Positions 7,298 to 14,397 of a stretch of DNA of 20,848 nt are shown in pieces; the first letter of the stretch is position 1; every line of letters begins with the position of its first letter. Source of the stretch: JASGDB01 sp049841315. GTDB taxonomy: Bacteria; Bacteroidota; Bacteroidia; Flavobacteriales; Weeksellaceae. A program made the translations under genes and the position numbers. The DNA lies in NCBI GenBank assembly GCA_049841315.1, contig JASGDB010000055.1, positions 1 through 20,848 on the forward strand, in the 5' to 3' direction. The notes under the pieces were generated by a model. That model searched no databases. It saw only the letters and a list, made by a program, of their open reading frames with translations, and was not told the origin of the DNA.

Positions 7298-8362
7298 TTA
7301 ATTTCCAAAAGCCAAAATCATTGCGCCTGTTACCAAAAGATTTACCAATGCCAAAGGAATCAACGTTTTCCATCCTAAATGCATCAACTGGTCGTACCGG
7401 AATCTCGGAAGCGTCCATCTCAGCCACATAAATACAAAAATTCCGAAGAATGTTTTGGCTAAAAATGCGACGATGCTTAAAATTGTTGCTGCTAAATCTC
7501 CCCAGTTCGCCGTTACCCAGTCAATTCCCGGAAAATTGAATCCTCCGAAGAAAAGCACCGCCATCAAAGCGCAGGAAATGAACATATTCACATATTCCCC
7601 GAACATATACAATCCCAGTTTCATTGAAGAATATTCCGTCTGATAACCTGCTACCAATTCACTCTCACATTCCGGCAAGTCGAAAGGCGCTCTGTTGGTT
7701 TCCGCCATTGCCGCAATGAAAAATATTAAAAAAGCAATCGGCTGGTAAAAAATATTCCAGTTCAGTCCGGAAACTTCGGGAATGATGCCCCAGATTTTTC
7801 CGTGCGATTGAAGATTCGTAATTTCTGTAAGATTCAGAGAACCGCTCATCAGGATAATCGCCAAAAGCGAAAGTCCCATTGCCAGTTCGTAGGAAATCAT
7901 CTGTGAACTCGCTCTGATTGCTCCAATCAGTGAATATTTATTGTTGGAAGCCCAACCTCCGAGCATCATTCCGTACACTCCGATAGAAACCATTCCAATC
8001 AGGTAAAGGACACCGACATCAATATCGGCAACCTGCAATGGAAAAGGTTTTCCGTCAATCATCAAAGGTTTTCCCCACGGAATTACAGCACCCGTAATCA
8101 GGGAAATAAACATCACCAAAGACGGTCCGACAATGAAAAGGAATTTTTCGGCATTTGCCGGTGTAAAATCTTCTTTAAAGAAAAATTTTCCTCCGTCTGC
8201 AAGCGGCTGCAAAAGTCCGAAAGGTCCGGTTCTGTTCGGCCCGATTCTGTCCTGCATTACTGCCGCCACTTTACGTTCTGCCCACGTTGAATAGGCTGCA
8301 ACTGTAAGCGCCAACAGGAACAATGCTAAAACTAATATGATTTTAAAAGTCAGTAATTCCAT
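7298..8362 (-). CDS. nuoH: NADH-quinone oxidoreductase subunit H (quinone-site subunit)
   Basis: NuoH (ND1) links the peripheral arm to the membrane arm and forms much of the quinone chamber. The 354-residue protein has about eight membrane helices and the strongly conserved family signatures: ERKVAAVMQDRIGPNR at 29-44 in the first cytoplasmic loop, and ETNRAPFDLPE at 221-231 followed by ESELVAGY and a Y/S/M-rich loop. It starts 23 bp after nuoG, and a small perfect hairpin fills that gap. Length, motifs and start (ATG at 8360-8362) are all typical. Confidence 0.97.
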   Translation of the reverse strand: MELLTFKIILVLALFLLALTVAAYSTWAERKVAAVMQDRIGPNRTGPFGLLQPLADGGKFFFKEDFTPANAEKFLFIVGPSLVMFISLITGAVIPWGKPLMIDGKPFPLQVADIDVGVLYLIGMVSIGVYGMMLGGWASNNKYSLIGAIRASSQMISYELAMGLSLLAIILMSGSLNLTEITNLQSHGKIWGIIPEVSGLNWNIFYQPIAFLIFFIAAMAETNRAPFDLPECESELVAGYQTEYSSMKLGLYMFGEYVNMFISCALMAVLFFGGFNFPGIDWVTANWGDLAATILSIVAFLAKTFFGIFVFMWLRWTLPRFRYDQLMHLGWKTLIPLALVNLLVTGAMILAFGN

Positions 8363-8367
8363 TTTAT

Positions 8368-8385
8368 AAATTCAATGTTGAATTT
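8368..8385. repeat. 8-bp hairpin filling the nuoG-nuoH gap
   Basis: AAATTCAA (8368-8375), TG, TTGAATTT (8378-8385) pair perfectly and abut the nuoG stop at 8386. On the coding strand the stem lies 5 bases before the nuoH ATG and could shade its ribosome binding region. The stem is AU-rich and weak, so any effect is speculative. Confidence 0.55.
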
Positions 8386-9432
8386 TTATTCTGTTAATAA
8401 ATTATCTTCTCCTTTTTCTATTTTATCTTCAATCACGATTTCATCTTTCTCGCCGATTTCCTTCGCATCCGGATTATCGAGAAGCCTGTGATAATCTTTC
8501 GGCTTTTCGTAGTGGTTCAAAGAAATTACCGAATGTCTGTCAATATGTCTCGGTCCTTCGATGTTCCAAAGTTTTGCATCTTTTTTATGAAAACGACACT
8601 CATCGCAAATCCATTCTTCCACTTCGCCGTATTGGTCTTTTCTTGCGGTAACTCTCACGATTTCTTCGCCTTTCAGCCAGACAACGGCTTTTCCCGAACA
8701 TTTGGAACAAGAGCAACTTGCGTTCATCGGTTTTGTGAACCAAACCCGGCTTTGAAACCTCGCCGTTCTGTCCGTCAAAGCACCAACCGGACAAACGTCA
8801 ATCACGTTTCCGATAAAATCGTTGTCCAACGCTTTGTTCAGATACGTAGAAATTTCTGCGTGGTCGCCTCGGAACAAAATCCCGTGTTCACGCTTTCCGG
8901 TCAGTTGGTTGGCTGCCAAAACGCATCTTGCACACAAAATACAGCGGTTCATATTGAGTTTGATATTCGGTCCCAAATCGTCTGCCTCATAAGTATTTCT
9001 TTCAAATTCGGTTCGGGTATTGGCAACACCGTGTTCGTAACCCAAATCCTGCAAATGACATTCGCCGGCTTGGTCGCAAATCGGGCAATCCAAAGGATGG
9101 TTTACCAACAGAAATTCGGTAACGGCTTTTCTGCCTTCCTGCGCTTTTTCGGAGGTCAGGTTTTTGACTTCCATTCCGTCCATTACGCCGGTTCTGCAAC
9201 TTGCCACCAGTTTGGGCATTGGTCTCGGGTCGGCTTCCGAACCTTTGGAAACTTCTACCAGACACGTTCTGCAACGTCCGCCGCTTTGCTCCAATTTGCT
9301 GTAATAGCACATTGCAGGCGGCACGGATTTTCCGCCGATTTGTCTTGCGGCTTCCAAAATGGAAGTTCCCGGCAAAACTTCGGTGGTTTGTCCGTCTATC
9401 GTGATTTTAAATTTTTTAACTTCTTCGCTCAT
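8386..9432 (-). CDS. nuoG: NADH-quinone oxidoreductase subunit G, short form
   Basis: NuoG is the large Fe-S subunit of the complex I electron-input module. The 348 residues hold the N1b [2Fe-2S] ligands C42, C54, C57, C79; the N5 ligands H112, C116, C119, C125; and N4 ligands C164, C167, C170, C214. A last cysteine-rich part (C240, C242, C245, C276, C279) resembles the Mo/W Fe4S4 domain, but its spacing departs from the N7 motif CxxC-x3-C-x27-C of larger NuoG proteins. The protein then ends with about 70 charged residues, whereas E. coli NuoG goes on for several hundred. A short NuoG is, to my knowledge, usual in Flavobacteriia, so this is not taken as truncation. The ATPase cassette stands upstream of its start. 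Confidence 0.93.
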   Translation of the reverse strand: MSEEVKKFKITIDGQTTEVLPGTSILEAARQIGGKSVPPAMCYYSKLEQSGGRCRTCLVEVSKGSEADPRPMPKLVASCRTGVMDGMEVKNLTSEKAQEGRKAVTEFLLVNHPLDCPICDQAGECHLQDLGYEHGVANTRTEFERNTYEADDLGPNIKLNMNRCILCARCVLAANQLTGKREHGILFRGDHAEISTYLNKALDNDFIGNVIDVCPVGALTDRTARFQSRVWFTKPMNASCSCSKCSGKAVVWLKGEEIVRVTARKDQYGEVEEWICDECRFHKKDAKLWNIEGPRHIDRHSVISLNHYEKPKDYHRLLDNPDAKEIGEKDEIVIEDKIEKGEDNLLTE

Positions 9433-9438
9433 AGTATT

Positions 9439-9461
9439 GCTTTTGGCTGATTGCTTTTGGC
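9439..9461. repeat. Short direct repeat between cassette and nuoG
   Basis: GCTTTTGGC occurs twice (9439-9447 and 9453-9461) with TGATT between. It fills most of the gap between the nuoG start (9432) and the end of the Toprim-like gene (9474). A closely similar GCTTTTAGC doublet stands at 13482-13511 directly before nuoF, at the border of the other main insertion. Confidence 0.7.
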
Positions 9462-9473
9462 AACTGGCATATA

Positions 9474-10016
9474 TTATATTTTATTGAATATTACTATATC
9501 AAATTTATAGTTTTCAAGAAGCAGATAATCCAAATGTTTTTTAAAACTATTAATATGATTATCAGAACTTTCGTAATTATTTACTATATATTTTACTAAT
9601 TTTCTGAATTTTTCATCCTTATCTATCTGTTCACTTTTTGTTTCTTTTTTAAAAGATTCAAAATCAGAATAACCAAATTCACTTAACTCTGTTTTTTGAT
9701 GTTTTAAAAATTGAAAAATCCAATCTTCAAACGCTTTCGGACAAAGAGCAAAAATAAAATGAGATTTTTCTTTATCCTTATATATCTTAAAACTATTCCC
9801 TTCTTTTATTTTTTCAAATCCTTTCAAATTTGGATTTTTTAATAAATCTTTCCTGTCTTCATCTACAATTCCGATTAAAAAATGGTCTTTTACTCTGTCA
9901 AATGCTTTTATGACCTCATTTTTATTTTTTTCTTTTCGGATTCGATTTTCATTTTCCAAAAGCGTTCCGAAGAAATATTTGTCGGCAAAACATTCTACTG
10001 CAATTATCCGTTCCAT
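9474..10016 (-). CDS. Small Toprim-like protein, partner of an ABC-type ATPase
   Basis: I do not recognise a named family, but the 180-residue protein has features of a minimal Toprim or RloB/DUF4435-like domain. It has a hydrophobic strand with an acidic residue at the N-terminus (RIIAVE, Glu8), a second strand ending in an acidic triplet (FLIGIVDED, D52-E53-D54, a DxD), and a third strand leading to CPKAFEDWIFQFL (92-104), like the F-E-x-W helix of RloB-type proteins. The rest is lysine-rich and helical. It starts 3 bases after the ATPase stop, so the two are surely one unit. By analogy with two-gene OLD/PARIS-type systems it would be the nuclease or effector, with the ATPase as sensor; this is inference. 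Its DNA is far more AT-rich than nuo (15% GC in the 60 bases from 9541), a sign of transfer. Confidence 0.7.
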   Translation of the reverse strand: MERIIAVECFADKYFFGTLLENENRIRKEKNKNEVIKAFDRVKDHFLIGIVDEDRKDLLKNPNLKGFEKIKEGNSFKIYKDKEKSHFIFALCPKAFEDWIFQFLKHQKTELSEFGYSDFESFKKETKSEQIDKDEKFRKLVKYIVNNYESSDNHINSFKKHLDYLLLENYKFDIVIFNKI

Positions 10017-10019
10017 TCG

Positions 10020-11039
10020 TTAATTGTTTTCCCACAAACTATCAAAATTAAAAAATACATTCATTCCGTATTCATACACATCTTCATTTTTCTTTGCTTC
10101 CAATGCCTTTACTTCGGTTTTTCCGTTCACATTATTTACCAAATAAATTTGAGTGTCTTTTCTGCTTTCTTCATCTCTCAAAAATTCCTGAATAATGAAA
10201 TCGCTATGAGTTACCATAAAAAACTGATTGTTGTTTTCATTAAATTTCACTTCATTGGTAAATTCCAAAATATAAGGTTCAAAGCAATGCGCTTCCGGTT
10301 CTTCAAATAATAAAACTGAATTATCATTACTCATAATTGCGGCCTTATAGAAAATTAATCTCTGTAAAGTATCGGCAACCAATTTATAAGGGAGTGTAAA
10401 TATAGTTCCATCTTCAAATTCTTTATAAATTTTTAATGCGTTTAAACCTTTATCAATCAATATATTAAGGTTGCTATTTTTAAAAATTCTTCTTAATTCA
10501 TTTCTTAAATTTTCATTTAATGTTATTACGTGAGCCAAATTATCACCATTGGGAAAAATAAAACTATCCTCTTTTATAAAGGTGTGGGCATCCGAATTAA
10601 AATTATATTTTCTAATTTTATTAAATTCAATTTTAGAATTCATTTCTTTTAATATGAAATGGTAATCAGGACTATATTGAAAATCTATTTTCTTCTCATT
10701 TTTAAGTTTTGAATCGTTATATAGAAATTTTAAAATTGATTCCCTTTCATCAATTTCTACTTTAAGAATTAGATTTTGAGTTTTAAGAAAAATAGGTTCA
10801 TTTTGATTCTCTTCAAAAAAAAGTTCATTAAAATATTCAAATCTTAAAAAATTATGAAAATTTAATCTTTGATTTTTATGATAATCAAAAATTCCAAGCA
10901 ATCCCAATCCTTCCAAAATATTACTTTTCCCTGCATTCGGTTTTCCTGCAAAAATGTTGATTTTTTTACAGCCTTTTATTTTCAAATCTTTTACAGATTT
11001 GAAATTGGAAATTTCAATATTTTGAATGTGATTACTCAT
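10020..11039 (-). CDS. ABC/OLD-type (AAA15/AAA21-like) ATPase of a candidate defence pair
   Basis: The 339-residue protein is an SMC/RecF/OLD-type ATP-binding protein. The N-terminus IQNIEISNFKSVKDLKI is the usual lead-in strand. Walker A is GKPNAGKS (32-39), Walker B with its catalytic Glu is SVLLFEEPEAH (241-251), and the switch histidine is in MVTHSDF (275-281). The signature region (LPYKLVADTLQRLIF, 216-230) fits the family's P-x-x-L-GDG-x-x-R pattern but with both glycines replaced. There is no long coiled coil. Related ATPases drive OLD, Gabija and PARIS phage defence, each coupled to a Toprim nuclease, and the gene 3 bases downstream fits that role. GC content is very low (15-20% in the 60-base lines at 10621 and 10801, against 47-58% in nuoF lines at 12241 and 12841). 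Lies between nuoF and nuoG in nuo direction; no promoter seen. Confidence 0.85.
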   Translation of the reverse strand: MSNHIQNIEISNFKSVKDLKIKGCKKINIFAGKPNAGKSNILEGLGLLGIFDYHKNQRLNFHNFLRFEYFNELFFEENQNEPIFLKTQNLILKVEIDERESILKFLYNDSKLKNEKKIDFQYSPDYHFILKEMNSKIEFNKIRKYNFNSDAHTFIKEDSFIFPNGDNLAHVITLNENLRNELRRIFKNSNLNILIDKGLNALKIYKEFEDGTIFTLPYKLVADTLQRLIFYKAAIMSNDNSVLLFEEPEAHCFEPYILEFTNEVKFNENNNQFFMVTHSDFIIQEFLRDEESRKDTQIYLVNNVNGKTEVKALEAKKNEDVYEYGMNVFFNFDSLWENN

Positions 11040-11065
11040 TAATTCTTTTCTATATTTTTACTCTA

Positions 11066-11099
11066 AACCTTAGCCTTTACCTTTACCTCTTCTACCTTA
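11066..11099. repeat. 6-bp-period direct repeat before the ATPase gene
   Basis: Words CCTTAG, CCTTTA, CCTTTA, CCTCTT, CTACCTTA run head to tail and read as purine-rich GGTAAAGG units on the coding strand. The repeat fills most of the gap between the beta-barrel gene, whose stop it overlaps, and the ATPase gene. No TAnnTTTG promoter box was seen in this gap. Confidence 0.6.
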
Positions 11100-12014
11100 T
11101 TTCCTCGTATTAAACGTATATCCGATTCCGGCGAGAATCTGTCCGAAAACAAAATCCTGCTCGGCTTTGTCCGGCTTATTATTCAAAGTGGTTTTGATGT
11201 CCCACATATTGATATATCCTGCTTTTGCTTCCAATCTCGCCATCCAGTGATTCCAGAATACGGCGTTGATACTCGTTCTGACATCCGTTCCCATTCCTGC
11301 AACGTGGAAGCGGTCGCTTCTCTCATTTCCGAATAATTTGACGTTGCTTTTTGGAAACATCACGCCGATTCCTGCTCCGTAACTCCACACCAAATCTATA
11401 TTTTTTCGGGACGAAATGCTTTTATATTTTTCAATTCCCAGATTTTCATAATTCAGTCCGTCCGTGTGCTCAAAAGTCAGGAATTTTTCGTCCGCCAGAT
11501 TGACCTGTCCGTTATCGACCATATTTGCATAAACGGGGTCTGAAATGTTTCCCGAAAAATTGACGGTCTGATTCTGTTTCATCACATATTTCATATGGTC
11601 TATCCCGAGAACGATTGCTAAATTATCTTTGATAAAATATCCCGCCCGAAAATCATACTGAACCACCGTAAACCAAGCCGGATTGATGTAATCCCAACTC
11701 AATTTTGTCGGTCGGTCGGTTGCTCTCACGTCATTTAGTTGGAAATCATAACCATTTCCTTTAAAATGAATATCGGAATTGCTGTAAGCCGACCTGTTCC
11801 AACCGAAAAAAACGAACATCTGACCTTTTCTTGTCAAGGGCGAAATCTTTTTAAATTCGTAACAAACTATGGAATCCATTCTCGGTTTTGATTTTATAAT
11901 ATCCAAAGAATAAACCATTCCATCAAGCATTTTGGACAAACTATCCTGTTTCTGTGCAAACACAAAATTCAATCCTAAAAACAGAATTACAAAAAATTTA
12001 AAGAACTTCTTCAT
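11097..12014 (-). CDS. Predicted outer-membrane beta-barrel-like protein of unknown function
   Basis: The 305-residue product starts with a clear signal peptide (MKKFFKFFVILFLGLNFVFA, likely cut before Gln21). After a linker with a CYEFKK segment it shows alternating aromatic and polar strands, for example GQMFVFFGWNRSAY, FRAGYFIKDNLAIVLGIDHMKYVM and a closing FGQILAGIGYTFNTRK. That pattern suits an 8- to 12-stranded outer-membrane barrel, although the last residue is Lys rather than Phe. I do not recognise a named family and no enzyme motif is apparent. It is 103 bp after nuoF and 57 bp before the ATPase gene. Its base composition looks closer to nuo than to the ATPase pair, so it may be an older resident of the operon. 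Secretion to the envelope is well supported, the role is not. Confidence 0.72.
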   Translation of the reverse strand: MKKFFKFFVILFLGLNFVFAQKQDSLSKMLDGMVYSLDIIKSKPRMDSIVCYEFKKISPLTRKGQMFVFFGWNRSAYSNSDIHFKGNGYDFQLNDVRATDRPTKLSWDYINPAWFTVVQYDFRAGYFIKDNLAIVLGIDHMKYVMKQNQTVNFSGNISDPVYANMVDNGQVNLADEKFLTFEHTDGLNYENLGIEKYKSISSRKNIDLVWSYGAGIGVMFPKSNVKLFGNERSDRFHVAGMGTDVRTSINAVFWNHWMARLEAKAGYINMWDIKTTLNNKPDKAEQDFVFGQILAGIGYTFNTRK

Positions 12015-12085
12015 TTATTTTATATTAAAAGATTCATTATTCAAAGATTAAAAAATTAGAATTTACCGGTTTTGACAAAACGCAA

Positions 12086-12114
12086 TTAATCTTTTAATGC
12101 TTTAATCTTTTAAT
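12086..12114. repeat. Direct repeat in the nuoF downstream gap
   Basis: TTAATCTTTTAAT occurs at 12086-12098 and again at 12102-12114, just past the nuoF stop (12118-12120). The remaining gap to 12015 has loosely related words (GATTCATTATTCAAAGATTA). No gene and no clear terminator are seen here. Confidence 0.6.
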
Positions 12115-12117
12115 TAT

Positions 12118-13473
12118 TTAATTTTTTTCAACAACAGGAATCGGGTCTGCATAATTTGCCAATCCGTAGTTTTGGGTTAAACACAATTCGGGATTTTTGA
12201 CGTGCCATTCAAACTCATCACGGAAATGTCGGATTGCCGCCGCAACAGGCCAAGCCGCCGCATCGCCGAGCGGACAAATCGTATTTCCCTCGATTTTCCT
12301 CTGAATGTCCCAAAGCAAATCAATATCCTCCATTTTTCCCTGTCCGTTTTCTATTTTTTTCAAAATTTTATACATCCAGCCTGTTCCTTCGCGGCAAGGG
12401 GTGCATTGTCCGCAACTTTCGTGGTTGTAAAATCTCGCCAAAGTCATCGTGTGTTCTACCACGCATTGGTCTTCGTCCAAAACGATAAATCCGCCCGAAC
12501 CCATCATTGTTCCCGTTGCAAAACCACCGTCCGAAAGCGATTCGTAATTCATATATCTCGGTTCGCCGTTAATGGTTTTTAATAACAAATTCGCCGGAAC
12601 TATCGGAACGGAACTTCCTCCCGGAATACACGCTTTCAGTCTTTTACCATTCGGAATGCCGCCGCAATATTCATCGGAAAAGATGAATTCTTCAACGGTA
12701 ATGGTCATATCAATTTCGTAAACGCCCGGTTTGTTGATGTTTCCACAAGCGGAAATCAATTTTGTTCCGGTAGAACGCCCGACTCCGATTTTGGCATATT
12801 CCGCTCCCGAAATTTGGATAATCGGAACAATCGCCGCAATGGATTCTACGTTATTCACAACCGTTGGTCTTTCCCAAAGTCCTTTCACAGCAGGGAATGG
12901 CGGTTTTAATCTTGGATTTCCTCTTTTACCCTCCAATGATTCCAAAAGAGCGGTTTCTTCGCCGCAGATATACGCTCCGGCTCCTCTCTGAACATAAATT
13001 TCACAATCGAAACCTGTTCCCAAAATATTTTTACCAAGGAAACCTGCTTTTTTGGCTTCTTCAATGGCTTCCTCCAAAATATCGGGAATCCACGAATATT
13101 CGCCTCTTATATAAATATAGGAAACATTTGAACCCAAACAATAGGACGAAATGAGCATTCCCTCAATCAAAAGATGCGGAATGAATTCCATTAAATAACG
13201 GTCTTTAAACGTTCCCGGTTCGGATTCGTCGGCATTTACAACCAAATGTCTCGGCACGCCTTCGGGTTTCGCGAGGAAACTCCATTTCATTCCGGTTGGG
13301 AAACCTGCACCGCCACGACCGCGAAGTCCGGAAGTTTTTACTTCTTCCAGAATTTCGTCCTGCGTCATTTTTAGGGCTTTTTCCGCTGCTTCGTAACCGC
13401 CTTGTTTTCGGTAAGTTTCAAAGTAGCGAATGCCTTCTATATGTGCGTCTTTAAGTAAAAGTTTTTTACTCAT
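12118..13473 (-). CDS. nuoF: NADH-quinone oxidoreductase subunit F (NADH/FMN subunit)
   Basis: NuoF binds NADH and FMN and starts electron flow through complex I via cluster N3. The 451-residue protein is of standard length. Visible motifs are the FMN/NADH glycine loop GRGGAGFPTGMKW (52-64), the NADESEPGTFKDR block (80-92), GAYICGEETALLESLEG (166-182), and the N3 [4Fe-4S] ligands C354, C357, C360 (ESCGQCTPC) and C400 (NTICPLGD). Its neighbours are foreign on both sides: the DUF4160 gene ends 52 bp upstream, and the beta-barrel gene begins 103 bp downstream. A TAAATTTG box 48 bp before its start may be an internal promoter. Confidence 0.97.
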   Translation of the reverse strand: MSKKLLLKDAHIEGIRYFETYRKQGGYEAAEKALKMTQDEILEEVKTSGLRGRGGAGFPTGMKWSFLAKPEGVPRHLVVNADESEPGTFKDRYLMEFIPHLLIEGMLISSYCLGSNVSYIYIRGEYSWIPDILEEAIEEAKKAGFLGKNILGTGFDCEIYVQRGAGAYICGEETALLESLEGKRGNPRLKPPFPAVKGLWERPTVVNNVESIAAIVPIIQISGAEYAKIGVGRSTGTKLISACGNINKPGVYEIDMTITVEEFIFSDEYCGGIPNGKRLKACIPGGSSVPIVPANLLLKTINGEPRYMNYESLSDGGFATGTMMGSGGFIVLDEDQCVVEHTMTLARFYNHESCGQCTPCREGTGWMYKILKKIENGQGKMEDIDLLWDIQRKIEGNTICPLGDAAAWPVAAAIRHFRDEFEWHVKNPELCLTQNYGLANYADPIPVVEKN

Positions 13474-13481
13474 TTTATTAT

Positions 13482-13511
13482 GCTTTTAGCTGTTGGCTTA
13501 TTGCTTTTAGC
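13482..13511. repeat. Short direct repeat directly upstream of nuoF
   Basis: GCTTTTAGC stands at 13482-13490 and 13503-13511, separated by TGTTGGCTTATT. It occupies the gap between the nuoF start and the DUF4160 gene. It is nearly the same as the GCTTTTGGC doublet before nuoG (9439-9461). Confidence 0.7.
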
Positions 13512-13520
13512 TTTTTATTT

Positions 13521-13528
13521 CAAATTTA
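13521..13528 (-). promoter_or_regulatory. Possible -7 box of an internal nuoF promoter
   Basis: On the minus strand TAAATTTG matches the Bacteroidota -7 consensus TAnnTTTG, 48 bp before the nuoF ATG and overlapping the DUF4160 stop codon. No clear TTG is seen about 19 bp further upstream for the -33 element. In AT-rich DNA such boxes arise by chance about once per kilobase or two, so only its position favours it. Confidence 0.25.
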
Positions 13529-13792
13529 TTTTAGCGGTTCTATTTTCTTAAAAGAAGCCGGATTTTCTTGGTTTAATTTTTTCCAGTTTTCTCTTAATTC
13601 ATTTTGATGAAGAGATGCCCATTCTATAACCAAAGATAACGCTTTTGGTGGTAGCTTTCCACCGAGCAAAGCAAAATCTTCGATACTGATTACTGCTTCA
13701 TCTTCATTGTATTTGGCGTGAAAATGCGGCGGATTGTGGTCTAACAAATACATATAAATCACAATTCCGTAAAATCTGCTAATTTCCGGCAT
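13526..13792 (-). CDS. DUF4160 protein, paired with DUF2442
   Basis: The sequence MPEISRFYGIVIYMYL followed by HNPPHFHAKY and a C-terminal helix LSLVIEWASLHQNELRENW is the hallmark of the DUF4160 family. I start it at the ATG at 13790-13792 (88 residues), because family members begin MP-x-ISRF; an ATG seven codons upstream is in frame but adds MVKTFLN, which the family lacks. The gene overlaps the DUF2442 gene by 14 bases. DUF4160 and DUF2442 genes are very often found together and are suspected toxin-antitoxin partners, but no activity is established to my knowledge. His-rich PPHFH is the most likely functional site. It is last of the four-gene chain before nuoF. Confidence 0.85.
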   Translation of the reverse strand: MPEISRFYGIVIYMYLLDHNPPHFHAKYNEDEAVISIEDFALLGGKLPPKALSLVIEWASLHQNELRENWKKLNQENPASFKKIEPLK

Positions 13793-14042
13793 ATTCAAAA
13801 AAGTTTTTACCAATTAATTTCAGATAAAAAGCATCGGCATCTACTTCCGCTTCATCATTCCATTTTAAAATATTCCCTTCTGTTTTAAAATTGTCAAATT
13901 CTTTTTCCCAAATCTGAAAAAGCCCGTTTCTTGGCACGTCAGAAAGGTTAATCATTCCTTCCGTTCCGTCCGAAAACACCAAAAACAACGAAAAATTTTT
14001 CATTGGTTTTGCTTCAATCAGTTTGGGAATACTTTTATACAT
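13779..14042 (-). CDS. DUF2442 protein, possible antitoxin-like partner of DUF4160
   Basis: The 87-residue protein has the DUF2442 pattern: an N-terminal strand pair around FSLFLVFSDGTEGMINLSD (17-35), then GLFQIWEKEFDNFKTEGN and the typical end ILKWNDEAEVDADAFYLK (58-75). Members are small and soluble, with a fold shared with the N-terminal part of some HTH proteins. The start overlaps the hepT stop by 8 bases, and its own end is overlapped by the DUF4160 gene. It thus links a recognised toxin-antitoxin pair to a suspected one. Function is not proven, and the antitoxin role is inferred from gene pairing. Confidence 0.85.
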   Translation of the reverse strand: MYKSIPKLIEAKPMKNFSLFLVFSDGTEGMINLSDVPRNGLFQIWEKEFDNFKTEGNILKWNDEAEVDADAFYLKLIGKNFFEYAGN

Positions 14043-14397
14043 TTCTATTTTCCAATTTATTCTTAATTCTCAAAATTTCCTTTTTCAGAGGAATAAGATT
14101 GTTTGTTGCAATCTTATAAATGATTTTATAATCTACTCTAAAATATTCGTGTGAAAGAAAATTTCTTAACGAAATAATTTGATTCCACGAGGTTGAGTTT
14201 TCCTTGTCATATAAAATTTCATCAGAAATATGGTTGGTAGCCTCGCCAATAATTTCTAAAAGCCTTTCCACTGAAAATTTCTTCTCAATATTATTGATAA
14301 AAGTGTGTTCATCAACATCATTCACAATAATTTCTATCGTGGAAATAGAATCAATAATATGCTGAATCCGTTGAATATCTCCAATTTTATGCTTCAT
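14035..14397 (-). CDS. hepT: HepT-type HEPN RNase toxin (DUF86)
   Basis: The 120-residue helical protein is a HEPN-domain (DUF86) toxin of the MntA-HepT type, which cleaves RNA as a dimer. The catalytic motif R-x4-H is R78-NFLS-H83, and it is followed by E84-Y85, giving the full RX4HXY pattern. In characterised systems the tyrosine of this motif is AMPylated by MntA to silence the toxin, so Tyr85 is the predicted target. The lead-in VERLLEIIGEATNHIS (43-58) is the usual conserved HepT helix. Its start overlaps mntA by 11 bases, and DUF2442 overlaps its end by 8 bases. All key residues are present, so an active toxin is expected. Confidence 0.92.
   Translation of the reverse strand: MKHKIGDIQRIQHIIDSISTIEIIVNDVDEHTFINNIEKKFSVERLLEIIGEATNHISDEILYDKENSTSWNQIISLRNFLSHEYFRVDYKIIYKIATNNLIPLKKEILRIKNKLENRNV

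Noticed and set aside
8386..9432. NuoG as a gene cut short by the neighbouring insertion
   Set aside because: The cassette lies upstream of the nuoG start, the stop directly abuts nuoH as in an intact operon, and short NuoG is expected in this clade.
8488..9450. Long open frame (320 codons) on the plus strand opposite nuoG
   Set aside because: It mirrors nuoG on the other strand; the product is Phe/Cys/Arg-rich with no domain, and nuoG has full cofactor motifs.
9474..11039. Classifying the ATPase pair outright as PARIS or Gabija
   Set aside because: The partner is much smaller than AriB and no UvrD-like helicase (GajB) is present; the similarity is only in architecture.
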